A DNA stretch of 34,490 bases from Candidatus Bathyarchaeia archaeon (GTDB lineage: Archaea > Thermoproteota > Bathyarchaeia > Hecatellales > Hecatellaceae): NCBI GenBank assembly GCA_038883335.1, contig JAVZMI010000011.1:1-34490 (forward strand). The letters are read 5' to 3'. How positions within the stretch are numbered: the first letter of the stretch is position 1; each line of letters starts with the position of its first letter. Below, in pieces: positions 15,664-24,185 of this stretch. Below the pieces are notes generated by a model. That model worked only from the letters and a program-made list of their open reading frames with translations. It was not told the DNA's origin and did not search any database. The position numbers and the translations under genes were made by a program.

Positions 15664-17511
15664 CTATACTAGAACTTTGATTCTCTTTTTGGCGACTAGG
15701 GCTTTAATCAGCTCTTTTCCTATCTCGGAGCGCTTTGTAACTTTAACTCGGCTTCTCTTACTCACCATCGCCGAGAATAGGAACACATCATCGACATATA
15801 CTGCTATCTTCTTCTCGGCAGCCTCTTTGCCGAAGATTAACTCAACAGCGTCGCTTGTCTCTCTAACCTCAAACTCGATTTCATGCACCGTCGTGAGAGG
15901 TCGAGGCTCCACGTCGATGCGAATCCCAAGCTTCTCTTCTAGCTTGGAAATGACTGAGCCATCTTTTCCGATCAGCCGTGGGATATGAGTATTCTCGACT
16001 CTGACAGTGGCCATATTATCCGAAGTTACCTCCACCTCAGCTTTCGGATCGAATCTTTTAACCTCCTGAAGTATCCTCTCAGCTGCAAGCCTCTTTATAC
16101 CCCTGACTTCGGTACCCTTTGAGACTGGGATTATGAAGTTCTCTTCCCCGAACGTATAGATCTCAAACTCTAGAACCCTACTCTCAAAGTCTCTAACCTC
16201 AACCACCGGTCTGGCGAGGTCTGCCTCCGCCATTCCCGTAGGCACCTTTACCACTAGGCTCAGCTCGTAGACCTTCGTTATCTCCCCATACCTTATGAAG
16301 AGGATGGTGTCCACTATGTAGGGTATCATCCCCAACTCAACTCTACCTATGAACCTCTGGATGGCGCCAATTGGGTCGCTAGCGTGAACAACGCCGATCA
16401 TTCCAACCCCCGCTAGACGCATATCCGCAAAGACCCTGAAATCTTCAGTCTTCCTGACCTCGTCGAAGATAGTGTAGTCAGGTCTGACTAGGAGTAGTAT
16501 GTCTGCAGTCTTCTCGAAGCTGCCTTCCAGAGGTCGATACTGAGTTACCTCGGGGCCCACTTGGAGATCTCTTGGAGACTCCAGAGTCTTCACAACACGT
16601 CCCTTCCTCATTAGAAACTCAGCTAGGGAGGAAGCAAAGGTAGTCTTCCCCGAGCCGGGCGGCCCAGCGATTAGGATGCCTTCAGCTTTGCTCTCCAAAT
16701 GTTTAATCAGCTTCTTTGAGAGTTTGTAATCTTCTAAGGTTAGCTTCATCACTGGTCTGACTACCGTGACCTCTAAGCCATCTGAGAATGGAGGTCGGGC
16801 TATCGCGATTCGGTAGATGCCCAGCTGGATGACGGAGGCTCCACTTCTGCTGATCTCGACGAAACCGTCCCTACTAACCTCTACCGCTTCATAGATCTCC
16901 TTTATCATCTTGTTCAACTCCTCAGCGGTTGAAGGTTTATCTCTAACCTTCACCAGCTCAAGTTTACCCGGCTTTCCACGCTTCGCTAAGGGCGGAGTTT
17001 CCTCTTTGAGGTGGAGGCTCAAGGTCTCCGGCGTGAAGTACTCCTCGAAGCTCAACCTTATAGGCTTCGGCTCAGGCGGCATGTACTTTACGCTTACACC
17101 CTTGGCCTCAGCGACTAGCGACTGAACGTAGTCTGCTGTTAAAAGTACGGCGCCTTCACCTTTAGCCACATCCATTATTATGGCATCGATCCTCCCTCCT
17201 CTCGCAAGTCTTATCTCCTCGAGGGTAGGTCTCACACCTGAGAACCTCACCTTAACATTTCTATCACTGCTCAAGGCTTGAATCTTCTTAAGCTCGTTTA
17301 AACCGAAGAAGCCAGTCTCGCGTCCTTGAGAGGCTTGGGCTTGAAGTTCGTCCAAAACTGCAAGCGGAATTACTATCTCCGCGTCTTTAATTTCGCCTTT
17401 CTCCATGAGTTGACTGATCTTTCCATCCACGACTACCGAGGTATCTGGTACTATCTTATCCACAACCTTCGCCCTCTGACCTAATGATTCACCACCGCAT
17501 AAACACTCCAT
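15664..17511 (-). CDS. PIN-domain ATPase with KH domain (PINA-type)
   Basis: A 615-residue archaeal protein with three modules. An N-terminal PIN nuclease-like domain (IVPDTSVVVDGK, LDELQ, GRIDAIIMDVA, LLTADY) is followed by a PilT/VirB11-type secretion ATPase core (Walker A GPPGSGKTT near residue 289, FDEVRKTEDF, the MIGVVHASDPI segment) and a C-terminal KH RNA/DNA-binding domain with LIGKDGSVISKLEE. The Sulfolobus homologue PINA is described as a hexameric Holliday-junction migrating ATPase interacting with Hjm and Hjc; that role is transferred here by architecture. The N terminus carries an extra CLCGG pair. The start is ATG 17511 after GGTTGTGA. Confidence 0.93.
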   Translation of the reverse strand: MECLCGGESLGQRAKVVDKIVPDTSVVVDGKISQLMEKGEIKDAEIVIPLAVLDELQAQASQGRETGFFGLNELKKIQALSSDRNVKVRFSGVRPTLEEIRLARGGRIDAIIMDVAKGEGAVLLTADYVQSLVAEAKGVSVKYMPPEPKPIRLSFEEYFTPETLSLHLKEETPPLAKRGKPGKLELVKVRDKPSTAEELNKMIKEIYEAVEVSRDGFVEISRSGASVIQLGIYRIAIARPPFSDGLEVTVVRPVMKLTLEDYKLSKKLIKHLESKAEGILIAGPPGSGKTTFASSLAEFLMRKGRVVKTLESPRDLQVGPEVTQYRPLEGSFEKTADILLLVRPDYTIFDEVRKTEDFRVFADMRLAGVGMIGVVHASDPIGAIQRFIGRVELGMIPYIVDTILFIRYGEITKVYELSLVVKVPTGMAEADLARPVVEVRDFESRVLEFEIYTFGEENFIIPVSKGTEVRGIKRLAAERILQEVKRFDPKAEVEVTSDNMATVRVENTHIPRLIGKDGSVISKLEEKLGIRIDVEPRPLTTVHEIEFEVRETSDAVELIFGKEAAEKKIAVYVDDVFLFSAMVSKRSRVKVTKRSEIGKELIKALVAKKRIKVLV

Positions 17512-17599
17512 TCACAACCTCTAAGTGCGGATATATGTCAACTGTATTTTTGGTGTAGACCATACTATTATATCCGTCACCTCTGGTTGTGTTAATATG

Positions 17600-17612
17600 T
17601 AATTCTTTATAT
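17600..17612 (+). promoter_or_regulatory. TATA-like element upstream of alba
   Basis: TTCTTTATATGC lies about 115 bases before the chosen alba start. A second T/A-rich element (ATACTTTATC near 17667) is closer, about 55 bases upstream, and could equally be the box. The intergenic region separates alba from the divergent PINA gene, which has its own candidates on the minus strand (around 17531-17541 and 17565-17575). Confidence 0.35.
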
Positions 17613-17722
17613 GCGTATGGAGCTTGCCATTTTTTTATCGACGCTTTAAACTGTGCATAATAGCTAAATACTTTATCTTAATTGAACGTCATATCGTGAG
17701 TTGGGTACAGAAGGGTTGGGGT

Positions 17723-18007
17723 TTGTCTAACACCGAGGTTAAATCCACTATAGTCTTGGTGGGTGAGAAGCTCGTGATGAAGTATGTAGTGGCATGTTTG
17801 GCCTTCTTTAATAAGAAGGTTGCTACTGTAACTTTGAAGGCTAGATGGAAAGCTATCGGTAAGGCGGTTGCTACTGTTGAGCTAATTCCACGAGTCTTCC
17901 CTAGAGACTTAATAATGGGAAACATAAGTACCGGTTCGGCTACGTTTGAGATGGACGGAAAACACTCAAAGCCAAGCGCCATCGAGACCTCAATACGAAA
18001 CTCCTAA
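17723..18007 (+). CDS. albA: DNA/RNA-binding protein Alba
   Basis: A small basic chromatin protein that binds DNA and RNA as a dimer. Matches to the family are STIVLVGEKLVMKYVVAC (usually IGxKPVMNYV), then KVATVTLKARWKAIGKAVATVELI, the ARGRAISKAVD-like helix. I choose TTG 17723, giving 94 residues, because this matches the usual Alba length; a GGTTGGGG purine run precedes it. Longer in-frame starts (GTG 17696, upstream 17624) would add an atypical N-terminal extension. The C terminus has an unusual tail (FEMDGKHSKPSAIETSIRNS). Downstream, after 84 bases, lies the aminotransferase-like gene on the same strand. Confidence 0.9.
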   Translation: MSNTEVKSTIVLVGEKLVMKYVVACLAFFNKKVATVTLKARWKAIGKAVATVELIPRVFPRDLIMGNISTGSATFEMDGKHSKPSAIETSIRNS

Positions 18008-18091
18008 CCTCTCCGGCGGCTAAGTTTCGCCTCTTCTAAAGTAAAACTATCTCAACCCTCTGCTTTCCTCGTAGGTGTTAAGGTAGAGATC

Positions 18092-19429
18092 ATGAAGCGG
18101 GTGTTCTCTAAAATCTCCGCGGTGCCTCCAGGCCCAAAGGCACGGGAAGTTATTCGAAGAGAGGTCAGCCTCCTAGTTAGAGGAGGGCTGAGACCCTATA
18201 CACTCGTTCCAAGCGGTGGAGAAGGCTCCGTCTTGACTGACGTAGACGGGAACAGCTACATAGACTTTACCTCAGGGGGAGGTCTCCTAAGCCTCGGGCA
18301 TAACCACCCGAGAATAATAGGCGCCCTGAAGGCTAAAATCGGGTCTTCAACTCACATACCCCCCAGCCACTGTTCGGAGGAGATGCTTACGCTAGCGGAT
18401 ACTCTGTCCAAGATAACCCCAGGCGGCTACAAGAAGAGTATCTACCTCGACGGTGGTGGATCCACTCCATTGGAGGTGGCTTTGAAGCTTCTAAGGTGGC
18501 ACACTCGAAAGCATTACTTCATCGGTTTCATCGGAGCTTTCCATGGGGAGACCTACGGCGCCTTAACCCTCACAGCCGATAAGCCTGTCCGGCGCAGATA
18601 CCTTGGGCCCTTCCTGCCTAACGTCTACCAGGCGCCATATCCCTACTGTTTCCGTTGCCCCCTCAAACTAGAGCCTTCTAACTGTAGTTATAGTTGTGTT
18701 GACTTTTTGGAGGACTGCGTCTTCAAGCGGTTTCTCCCACCTGAAGATGTTGCCGCGGTAGTGGCTGAGCCTATACTGGGTGAAGGCGGATGTGTGATAC
18801 CCCCTTCAGAGTATTTCATAAGGCTGAAGAAGCTTCTGGAATGTTATGGAATTCCCTTGCTGGTTGATGAAGGTGAGTGTGGGATTGGGAGGACAGGGCG
18901 GTGGTTTGCTATTGAATGCTGGGCGGTGGAGCCAGATCTAACATGTTTTGGTGGAGACTTAGCTGGGGGGCTATCTCTTGGCGGCTTCGCTGTTAGGGCT
19001 GATATGGCTGACTGGGATGTAGAGATTAACGCAGGCGGTTTAGGGCTTAACCCTCTAACCCTTGCCGCAGCCATAGCTACCATAGATACGATAAAAGATG
19101 AAGGGTTGCTGGATAATGCCACCAATCAAGGGCGGTACCTCCTCCGCCGTTTGGAGGAATTTCGCGGTGAACACCCTTTGATTGGGGATGTGAGAGGGAA
19201 GGGTCTAATGGTGGGCGTGGAACTTGTCAGGGAGGGCAAAGGGAAGAGGGCGGCTGAAGAGGAGGCGAAGGAGGTCATCACCACGTGCTGGAAGAGGGGT
19301 CTCTGCCTAACACTCGCTGGCGCTTCGACGCTACGGATAAACCCTCCATTAACAGTCACCCGCGAGATAATAGACGAGGGGCTGAGCATATTGGAGGGGG
19401 TACTAAAAGAGGTGAGGAGAGAGAGCTGA
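18092..19429 (+). CDS. Class III aminotransferase-fold protein lacking the PLP lysine (probable pseudoenzyme)
   Basis: 445 residues with clear fold-type I class III aminotransferase homology (GABA/ornithine aminotransferase group): SLGHNHPRI, IGAFHGETYGALTLTAD, VAEPILGEGG, LLVDEGECGIGRTGRWFA and the C-terminal LRINPPLTVT. The Schiff-base lysine, normally in an S/A-K-G-hydrophobic-G-G context, is replaced: residues 285-293 read CFGGDLAGG. The phosphate-binding GTE motif is also altered (DGGGSTPLE), while the PLP-ring aspartate (VDE) remains. Flanking sequence aligns without gaps, so a sequencing error is unlikely. A cysteine-rich stretch (YCFRCPLKLEPSNCSYSC) may bind metal. Function unknown; transamination is not expected. 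The stop lies 21 bases before the TIM-barrel gene. Confidence 0.85.
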   Translation: MKRVFSKISAVPPGPKAREVIRREVSLLVRGGLRPYTLVPSGGEGSVLTDVDGNSYIDFTSGGGLLSLGHNHPRIIGALKAKIGSSTHIPPSHCSEEMLTLADTLSKITPGGYKKSIYLDGGGSTPLEVALKLLRWHTRKHYFIGFIGAFHGETYGALTLTADKPVRRRYLGPFLPNVYQAPYPYCFRCPLKLEPSNCSYSCVDFLEDCVFKRFLPPEDVAAVVAEPILGEGGCVIPPSEYFIRLKKLLECYGIPLLVDEGECGIGRTGRWFAIECWAVEPDLTCFGGDLAGGLSLGGFAVRADMADWDVEINAGGLGLNPLTLAAAIATIDTIKDEGLLDNATNQGRYLLRRLEEFRGEHPLIGDVRGKGLMVGVELVREGKGKRAAEEEAKEVITTCWKRGLCLTLAGASTLRINPPLTVTREIIDEGLSILEGVLKEVRRES

Positions 19430-19450
19430 GCATACTCATAGGTGAAGCCT

Positions 19451-20251
19451 TTGAAGATTGGAATTTCTTCCTTATTCGCCTCTAAGAAGCCTTTCCAAGA
19501 TTTACTTCATAAGATAGCTATGTATGGTGCTGAATGTAAATATTGGGAGATCGTTGACGAGCACTGGCATAGGCTCGATCAGGAGAAGATCAGACTCCTT
19601 AAAGAGTTGAAAGAGTCTTACAATCTGGCCTTTACCGTCCACGCTCCCTTCACAGATCTAAATATAGCTTCCCTAAACCCTGAAATGCGGAGGCTAAGTC
19701 TTGAGATCTCGAAGAGGTCCCTCTCAAATGCAAGTTTGTTGGGGGCGGAGGTCTGGGTCTTCCACCCTGGAAACCACGGCCCGCTGAGTAGCTTCTTCCC
19801 AGGTCTAGATGTGAAGCTAAACCTTGAGGCTGTCGATGAGCTGGCAGGCTACGCCGAGGATATGGGAATTAAACTGGGCATCGAGAATATGCCCGGCGGC
19901 TTCTCAGCGATTCTGACGAAGGCTGAGGAGTTTGAAGGTTTCTTCCAGTTAGCGAGGCCTAACGTTGGGTTGGCCTTAGACGTAGGCCATGCCCATATTG
20001 TCGGTCAGTTAGAGGCATTCTTGAGGAAATTTAGTGGCAAGATTGTGCATGTCCACATTCACGACAACGGAGGCTTCTCTGATGCACACCTCGATGTAGG
20101 AGATGGATCTATCAACTGGACCAAGACCCTAGCCCATCTGAAGAGTAATAGCTTCGAAGGTATTCTTATGGTAGAGTCAGTTTTCAACCCTCTCCAAAGC
20201 CTGAGGACTCTCCGAGAGTTTGTGGATGAATGCACGTCATCTAAAGTATAA
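19451..20251 (+). CDS. Xylose-isomerase-like TIM barrel protein (sugar phosphate isomerase/AP endonuclease 2 superfamily)
   Basis: A 266-residue single TIM barrel. Metal-ligand motifs of the superfamily are visible: FTVHAPFTDLNIA, EVWVFHPGNHG, KLGIENMPGG, GLALDVGHAHI, VHVHIHDNGG and the terminal ILMVESVFNPL, with the Glu, His and Asp ligands in place. It could act as a sugar isomerase/epimerase or an endonuclease IV-like enzyme; specificity is not readable. I chose TTG 19451 (MKIGISSLF) because AGGTGA at 19440-19445 is five bases upstream; the GTG at 19442 overlaps that site. It follows the aminotransferase-like gene closely and overlaps the convergent RNase Z gene by 11 bases. Confidence 0.87.
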   Translation: MKIGISSLFASKKPFQDLLHKIAMYGAECKYWEIVDEHWHRLDQEKIRLLKELKESYNLAFTVHAPFTDLNIASLNPEMRRLSLEISKRSLSNASLLGAEVWVFHPGNHGPLSSFFPGLDVKLNLEAVDELAGYAEDMGIKLGIENMPGGFSAILTKAEEFEGFFQLARPNVGLALDVGHAHIVGQLEAFLRKFSGKIVHVHIHDNGGFSDAHLDVGDGSINWTKTLAHLKSNSFEGILMVESVFNPLQSLRTLREFVDECTSSKV

Positions 20252-21140
20252 CCCGCATAAAATCCTCAGCTACTTCTACGCTCTCGAAGACCTCCCTCGC
20301 TTGGCTCACCAGAATCGAGGGATCCCTGTATCTAGCGCTGACATGGGTCAGGATCAGCCTCTTCACCTTTGCCTTCTTAGCTAGCGTTGCAGCTTGACTA
20401 GGTGTACTATGCAACTCAGCCTCAGCAGCCTCACGGAACTCGTCGCCGAATGTTGACTCATGGATGAGTAGATCAGCCTCTTCGGCTAGGGCAGTGAGGC
20501 ATCGGCATGGCCGTGTGTCGCCGGAGTAGACTATCTTAACTCCCGGGCTGGGAGGCTCTACCACCTCTTCAGGCTTGACCACGCGACCTCCCGGAAGTTT
20601 TACAGCTCTGCCGTGTTGGAGCCGGTGCCACATGGGTCCTTTCGGGATCTGTAATTCTAAAGCTTTTTCTGGATGGAACTTCCCAGGCTTCTTATCCTCG
20701 ATGAACGCGTAGGCGAGGGTTGGGATTGTGTGCTCCACCCACCGTGCTTGTATCTTAAACCCTTCACCCCTACAGGCTACTCCTTCCCCTACCTCCAATA
20801 CCTCCAATGGGTAACGGAGGTTAAACCGCAACTGATCCTTCACAGTGGCTATGAATTTCGCCAAGCCTTCTGGACCATACACCTCAAGTTTCTCTCGTCT
20901 ATCAAGCAGAGACATTGTTTGGAGGAGTCCAGGTACACCCAGCACATGGTCGCCGTGAAGGTGAGTGACAAAGACTTTCATCCGTCTCCCAAAGCCGAGG
21001 TGTGCCCTCATCATCTGTCTTTGAGCTCCTTCCCCACAGTCAAAGAGGATTAACTGCCCTTCATACTTTAGTGCGATGCAGGCCAATCCTCTCTCAACGC
21101 TGGGAACACCTGCACCAGTCCCTAAAAATATGACTTCCAA
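20241..21140 (-). CDS. rnz: Ribonuclease Z (tRNA 3' endonuclease)
   Basis: Zinc-dependent metallo-beta-lactamase-fold endonuclease that removes tRNA 3' trailers. 299 residues, standard short-form length. It opens with MEVIFLGTGAGVPS, has the zinc motif THLHGDHVLG near residue 60, VYSGDTRPC and LLIHESTFGDEF for later ligands, and LILTHVSARYRD with the HxxxRY signature near the C terminus. It is the downstream member of a pair with the THUMP methyltransferase (5-base gap), so both act on tRNA. The two tRNAs in this window encode CCA, which many RNase Z enzymes must accommodate. Confidence 0.96.
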   Translation of the reverse strand: MEVIFLGTGAGVPSVERGLACIALKYEGQLILFDCGEGAQRQMMRAHLGFGRRMKVFVTHLHGDHVLGVPGLLQTMSLLDRREKLEVYGPEGLAKFIATVKDQLRFNLRYPLEVLEVGEGVACRGEGFKIQARWVEHTIPTLAYAFIEDKKPGKFHPEKALELQIPKGPMWHRLQHGRAVKLPGGRVVKPEEVVEPPSPGVKIVYSGDTRPCRCLTALAEEADLLIHESTFGDEFREAAEAELHSTPSQAATLAKKAKVKRLILTHVSARYRDPSILVSQAREVFESVEVAEDFMRVIL

Positions 21141-21145
21141 TCAGT

Positions 21146-22192
21146 TCACCTCCTCGCCAATACCACAATCTCCCTCGTTAGGCTTCTATGAACGCGAATC
21201 TGGTGTGCCTCTATAACCTTGAAACCGAGTCTCTCTCCAATGCTGGCAATGTTGACTGTTTTGGGGGATGCCATACATATAATACCACCTTTAGTTAATA
21301 GGCTGTCTGCCTTGGAGAGGAATGCCTCCACTATGGATGCTGTGGTGAGCCCCCTTGTTGTGGCAGACCGTCCATAAGGTGGATCTGTAACGACTGAGTC
21401 CACACTGTGAATCGGTGGGTTCAAGGCGTCACTAACCAGCAGGTGGTAACTTTTCACCTTAAAGGAATTTAGGTTCAGTTTGGCTCCTTTAACCATCCTC
21501 TCAATTAGGTCTGAGCCCAATGTCTCAAAGCCCATCAGACCCGCCTCAACCATTACTGTACCTGTACCGCAAAAGGGGTCATACACAACCTGCCCAACCC
21601 GTGCTCTAGACAAGTTTACCATGCACCGCGCCAGCTTGGGCTGTAAAGATGAGGGATGGAAGAAGGGTTTCCTCCTCGGTGTTCGGTGGTAAAACTTCTT
21701 CGCCTCCGCTTCCAATAACCTCAACCCGAAGACAAAGTTGCCGTCGGTAAGAAAGCCGAGGAAGACTTGCATCGGGCTCTCGAAGCTAACCCACGCCCCC
21801 TCAACCTGCCTACATATTGCGGCTCCAAGCATCCTTTCTAAAGCTGATGTGTCGATATGCTTCGAGTCACTCCTAATTCTCTTTACTCTAACCATAAAGC
21901 TCTCCTTCGGCTTTAGGAAGCCTTTGAAGCTAACCTTATGGGCTGAGTTGATTATCTGTTCAAAGGTTTCAGCTTGGCATCTGAAGATCTCTCTGCAGCA
22001 GAGGCGGGCGTAGGCTGACCTCTCTACAACTACTCCAGCTACTGCTGGGTCCAGGTCTAATGTCAGAAGCTGAGTTTCCTCTCCCACAACCATGTAGGGG
22101 GCAGACTCGGATTTTAGTATAGCTTCAACCTCAGCCTTTGGTAGTGTAGGATGTTCGCCGGAAAGGACGAAGAAGATCTTACTCACACCCAA
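21146..22192 (-). CDS. THUMP-domain tRNA (guanine-N2) methyltransferase, Trm-G10/Trm11 family
   Basis: A 348-residue SAM-dependent methyltransferase. The N-terminal half matches the ferredoxin-like/THUMP RNA-binding region; the C-terminal half has SAM motif YDPFCGTGTVMVEA, acidic motif GSDLI and the catalytic DPPYGRSATTRG of N2-guanine methyltransferases. Archaeal homologues make m2G or m22G at tRNA position 10. Starts at TTG 22192 or GTG 22186; neither has a strong ribosome site. Arranged 5 bases upstream of rnz in the same operon and 23 bases downstream of the PRPP synthetase gene. Confidence 0.92.
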   Translation of the reverse strand: MGVSKIFFVLSGEHPTLPKAEVEAILKSESAPYMVVGEETQLLTLDLDPAVAGVVVERSAYARLCCREIFRCQAETFEQIINSAHKVSFKGFLKPKESFMVRVKRIRSDSKHIDTSALERMLGAAICRQVEGAWVSFESPMQVFLGFLTDGNFVFGLRLLEAEAKKFYHRTPRRKPFFHPSSLQPKLARCMVNLSRARVGQVVYDPFCGTGTVMVEAGLMGFETLGSDLIERMVKGAKLNLNSFKVKSYHLLVSDALNPPIHSVDSVVTDPPYGRSATTRGLTTASIVEAFLSKADSLLTKGGIICMASPKTVNIASIGERLGFKVIEAHQIRVHRSLTREIVVLARR

Positions 22193-22215
22193 TCACTTTA
22201 GCTGCGCGCGCCAAG

Positions 22216-23196
22216 TTATATAATCCTCAGTGCCTGGGCAATGGTCGGTGCTACCGTGACTAGGCTGACTTTGCTTGGTATAGTGTCGGTGCCTATGACT
22301 GCCTCAGCCCCAACCTCCTTGATCTTCTCGTATGCTCCTGGGGCGAGGATTGGGTGTACGCAAGCAGCATATACCCTTCTAGCACCTCGAGCTTTAAGCT
22401 CCCTAACGGCGGCGGCTGTAGTGGAACCGCTACTTATAATATCGTCCACGATGACTATATCCTTACCTTCCACGGCGACTTGGAGTTCACTGGTTATGTT
22501 TATTTCGCCGGTGAGCCTATCCCTCTTCTTAGCAAATCGGCCATACCCTCCTCTCAATGTCTCAGCCAACTCCATAGCCATCTTCACGGCTTTCTCGTCG
22601 GGAGCCAAGGCTACAGCTCCGGAAAGGCCCAGTTTAACGAGATACTCTGTCAGGTTAGGGACTGCAGAAAGGTTCTCTGCCTTCAAACCAGAATTCTTCA
22701 GGACTGAAGGTTCGTGGATGTTTAAGGTTATGAGGCGGCTTACTCCACAGCTTTTGATAAGTTTTAGAACTGTTCTGATGCTGATAGGTTCATATGGGCG
22801 AAAATCCCTATCTTGGCGTGAGTATGCTAGGTAGGGAACCACCACTGTGACTGTCTCAGCGCCGAGCCTGAGCGCGGTATCTGATAGAAGCAGCAGCTGG
22901 AGGAGGTGTGTGTCCTGTGGTGGGTATGTGGACTGGACTATTACCACATCCGCGCCTTTAGGATCTTCTTTAAACCGGACGTAGCTTTCGCCGTCGGGAA
23001 AGAACTTTGACTCAACTTCCACAGTTCTCACTCCCAACAGCTCGGCGACCCTCAAGCCGAGATATCTCGAAGCCGGTCCAGGAACAATTATCAGGCGGAT
23101 TCCCCCACAGATGGAGCTTTCTCTACCTATATTTCTCTTCTTCAAAGAAGAAGATTTAGACTTTAGTTCGCCATGCTTGATACACGGGGTTAGCAC
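22216..23196 (-). CDS. prs: Ribose-phosphate pyrophosphokinase (PRPP synthetase)
   Basis: Makes PRPP from ribose 5-phosphate and ATP for nucleotide, His and Trp synthesis. Motifs: FFPDGESYVRF, the catalytic flexible loop YLAYSRQDRDFRPYEPIS, NIHEPS, APDEKAVKMA and the PRPP loop IVDDIISSGSTTAAA. Homology begins at RLIIVPGPASRY, so the 35 preceding residues are outside the family. The open frame starts at GTG 23196, but a TATA-like element at 23201-23208 predicts transcription starting inside that extension. TTG 23145 is then more plausible; no start has a good ribosome site. The core enzyme is secure, the N terminus is not. Confidence 0.93.
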   Translation of the reverse strand: MLTPCIKHGELKSKSSSLKKRNIGRESSICGGIRLIIVPGPASRYLGLRVAELLGVRTVEVESKFFPDGESYVRFKEDPKGADVVIVQSTYPPQDTHLLQLLLLSDTALRLGAETVTVVVPYLAYSRQDRDFRPYEPISIRTVLKLIKSCGVSRLITLNIHEPSVLKNSGLKAENLSAVPNLTEYLVKLGLSGAVALAPDEKAVKMAMELAETLRGGYGRFAKKRDRLTGEINITSELQVAVEGKDIVIVDDIISSGSTTAAAVRELKARGARRVYAACVHPILAPGAYEKIKEVGAEAVIGTDTIPSKVSLVTVAPTIAQALRII

Positions 23197-23310
23197 AGTG
23201 AAATTTAGTTCGGTCTTACTCTGGAATTAGGCGGCATCGAAGTTCAGTATTTTAGAAATATGGTGAATCTGGCGATAATCCAGTGGCTACGTCAGTATTG
23301 TCTTTCGGTA

Positions 23311-23323
23311 GTTAAAGTTATAA
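23311..23323 (+). promoter_or_regulatory. TATA box for the methyltransferase at 23349
   Basis: GTTAAAGTTATAAG lies about 30 bases before the ATG at 23349, placing the start site close to the start codon. A GGTGG site (23340-23344) lies four bases before the ATG, so the transcript is short-leadered or nearly leaderless. Confidence 0.45.
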
Positions 23324-23348
23324 GAATGAAGAAGGTGTCTGGTGGATA

Positions 23349-24032
23349 ATGAATGGTTTATATCGAAGGTTAAGGTCTGTCCTCCTCAAAGGACACCATT
23401 ACTATGTTAAGAATTGTCTGGAAAAATTTAAAGATAGCATAATAGTTGATGTAGGTTGCGGGATAAATACTGCACTAGCATGTTTGGGCGCAGAAGGATA
23501 CAAGATAGGAATTGACGTGTATGTTCCCTATATAAGAAAAGCCAAACATCTCAGGCTCTATGAGGAGTACATATGCGCGGATGCTAGATATTTACCATTA
23601 AAAGCTAAGTCTGTAGATATTGTAGTAAGCATGGAGGTAATTGAGCACCTAACAGCCAAGGAAGGTCTCCATTTTCTAGAGGATTTGGATAGGATAGCTA
23701 GAAAAGCCTCCATAATAACCACCCCTAATGGTTATATGCCTCAGAGCATTTTTGACAGAAATCCTCACCAAGAACACAGAAGCGGCTGGGTAGCAGCTGA
23801 CTTTCATAAATACGGGTATAAAGTTGTCGGCTGTGCAGGATTAAAGTTCATAAGGCATACCCCTTTAAAGATTGCTAGGGATAATGTAAGGATGGAGAAC
23901 CCTCGCAATTTAGCATTCAAATTTTTAAACGCGGTCTTCTTTTTAATAGCAGATTTTAGTGAAGCCCTTCTGCACATGAACGCTAATCTTTCTGAACATC
24001 TTGTATGTATAAAACAGTTTAACTCAAATTGA
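23349..24032 (+). CDS. Class I SAM-dependent methyltransferase
   Basis: A 227-residue methyltransferase of the Methyltransf_11/25 type. Motif I is IIVDVGCGINTA, motif II IGIDVYVPYI, followed by ADARYLPLKAKSVDIVVSMEVIEHL, a signature shared by many small-molecule and surface-glycan methyltransferases. The substrate is not identifiable. It has visibly more A/T-rich codons than the flanking genes and its own promoter, and forms no operon with either neighbour (prs is divergent, the radical SAM gene is 150 bases away). This may reflect relatively recent acquisition. No signal peptide is seen; a hydrophobic stretch near residue 195 (FLNAVFFLIADF) could be peripheral membrane contact. Confidence 0.85.
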   Translation: MNGLYRRLRSVLLKGHHYYVKNCLEKFKDSIIVDVGCGINTALACLGAEGYKIGIDVYVPYIRKAKHLRLYEEYICADARYLPLKAKSVDIVVSMEVIEHLTAKEGLHFLEDLDRIARKASIITTPNGYMPQSIFDRNPHQEHRSGWVAADFHKYGYKVVGCAGLKFIRHTPLKIARDNVRMENPRNLAFKFLNAVFFLIADFSEALLHMNANLSEHLVCIKQFNSN

Positions 24033-24185
24033 ATCCATATTACAATTGCAAGCCCAAAGATCATATACGTCGTAACTCCCACTGCGATTTTAGGTCTTAT
24101 CGTCTGAATCAATCCTGCTCTACGGAGCTGTAATCAAAATTCTTAAGCCTCATCATGTGATATTTTCTATCGGTGGCTCGACATT

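Noticed and set aside
17624-17722. Long N-terminal extension of Alba from the first in-frame start
   Set aside because: Alba proteins are about 90-97 residues; the extension covers the probable promoter region and has no homology.
22241-22834. 197-codon plus-strand frame opposite the PRPP synthetase
   Set aside because: Antisense shadow of a conserved enzyme; no independent signals.
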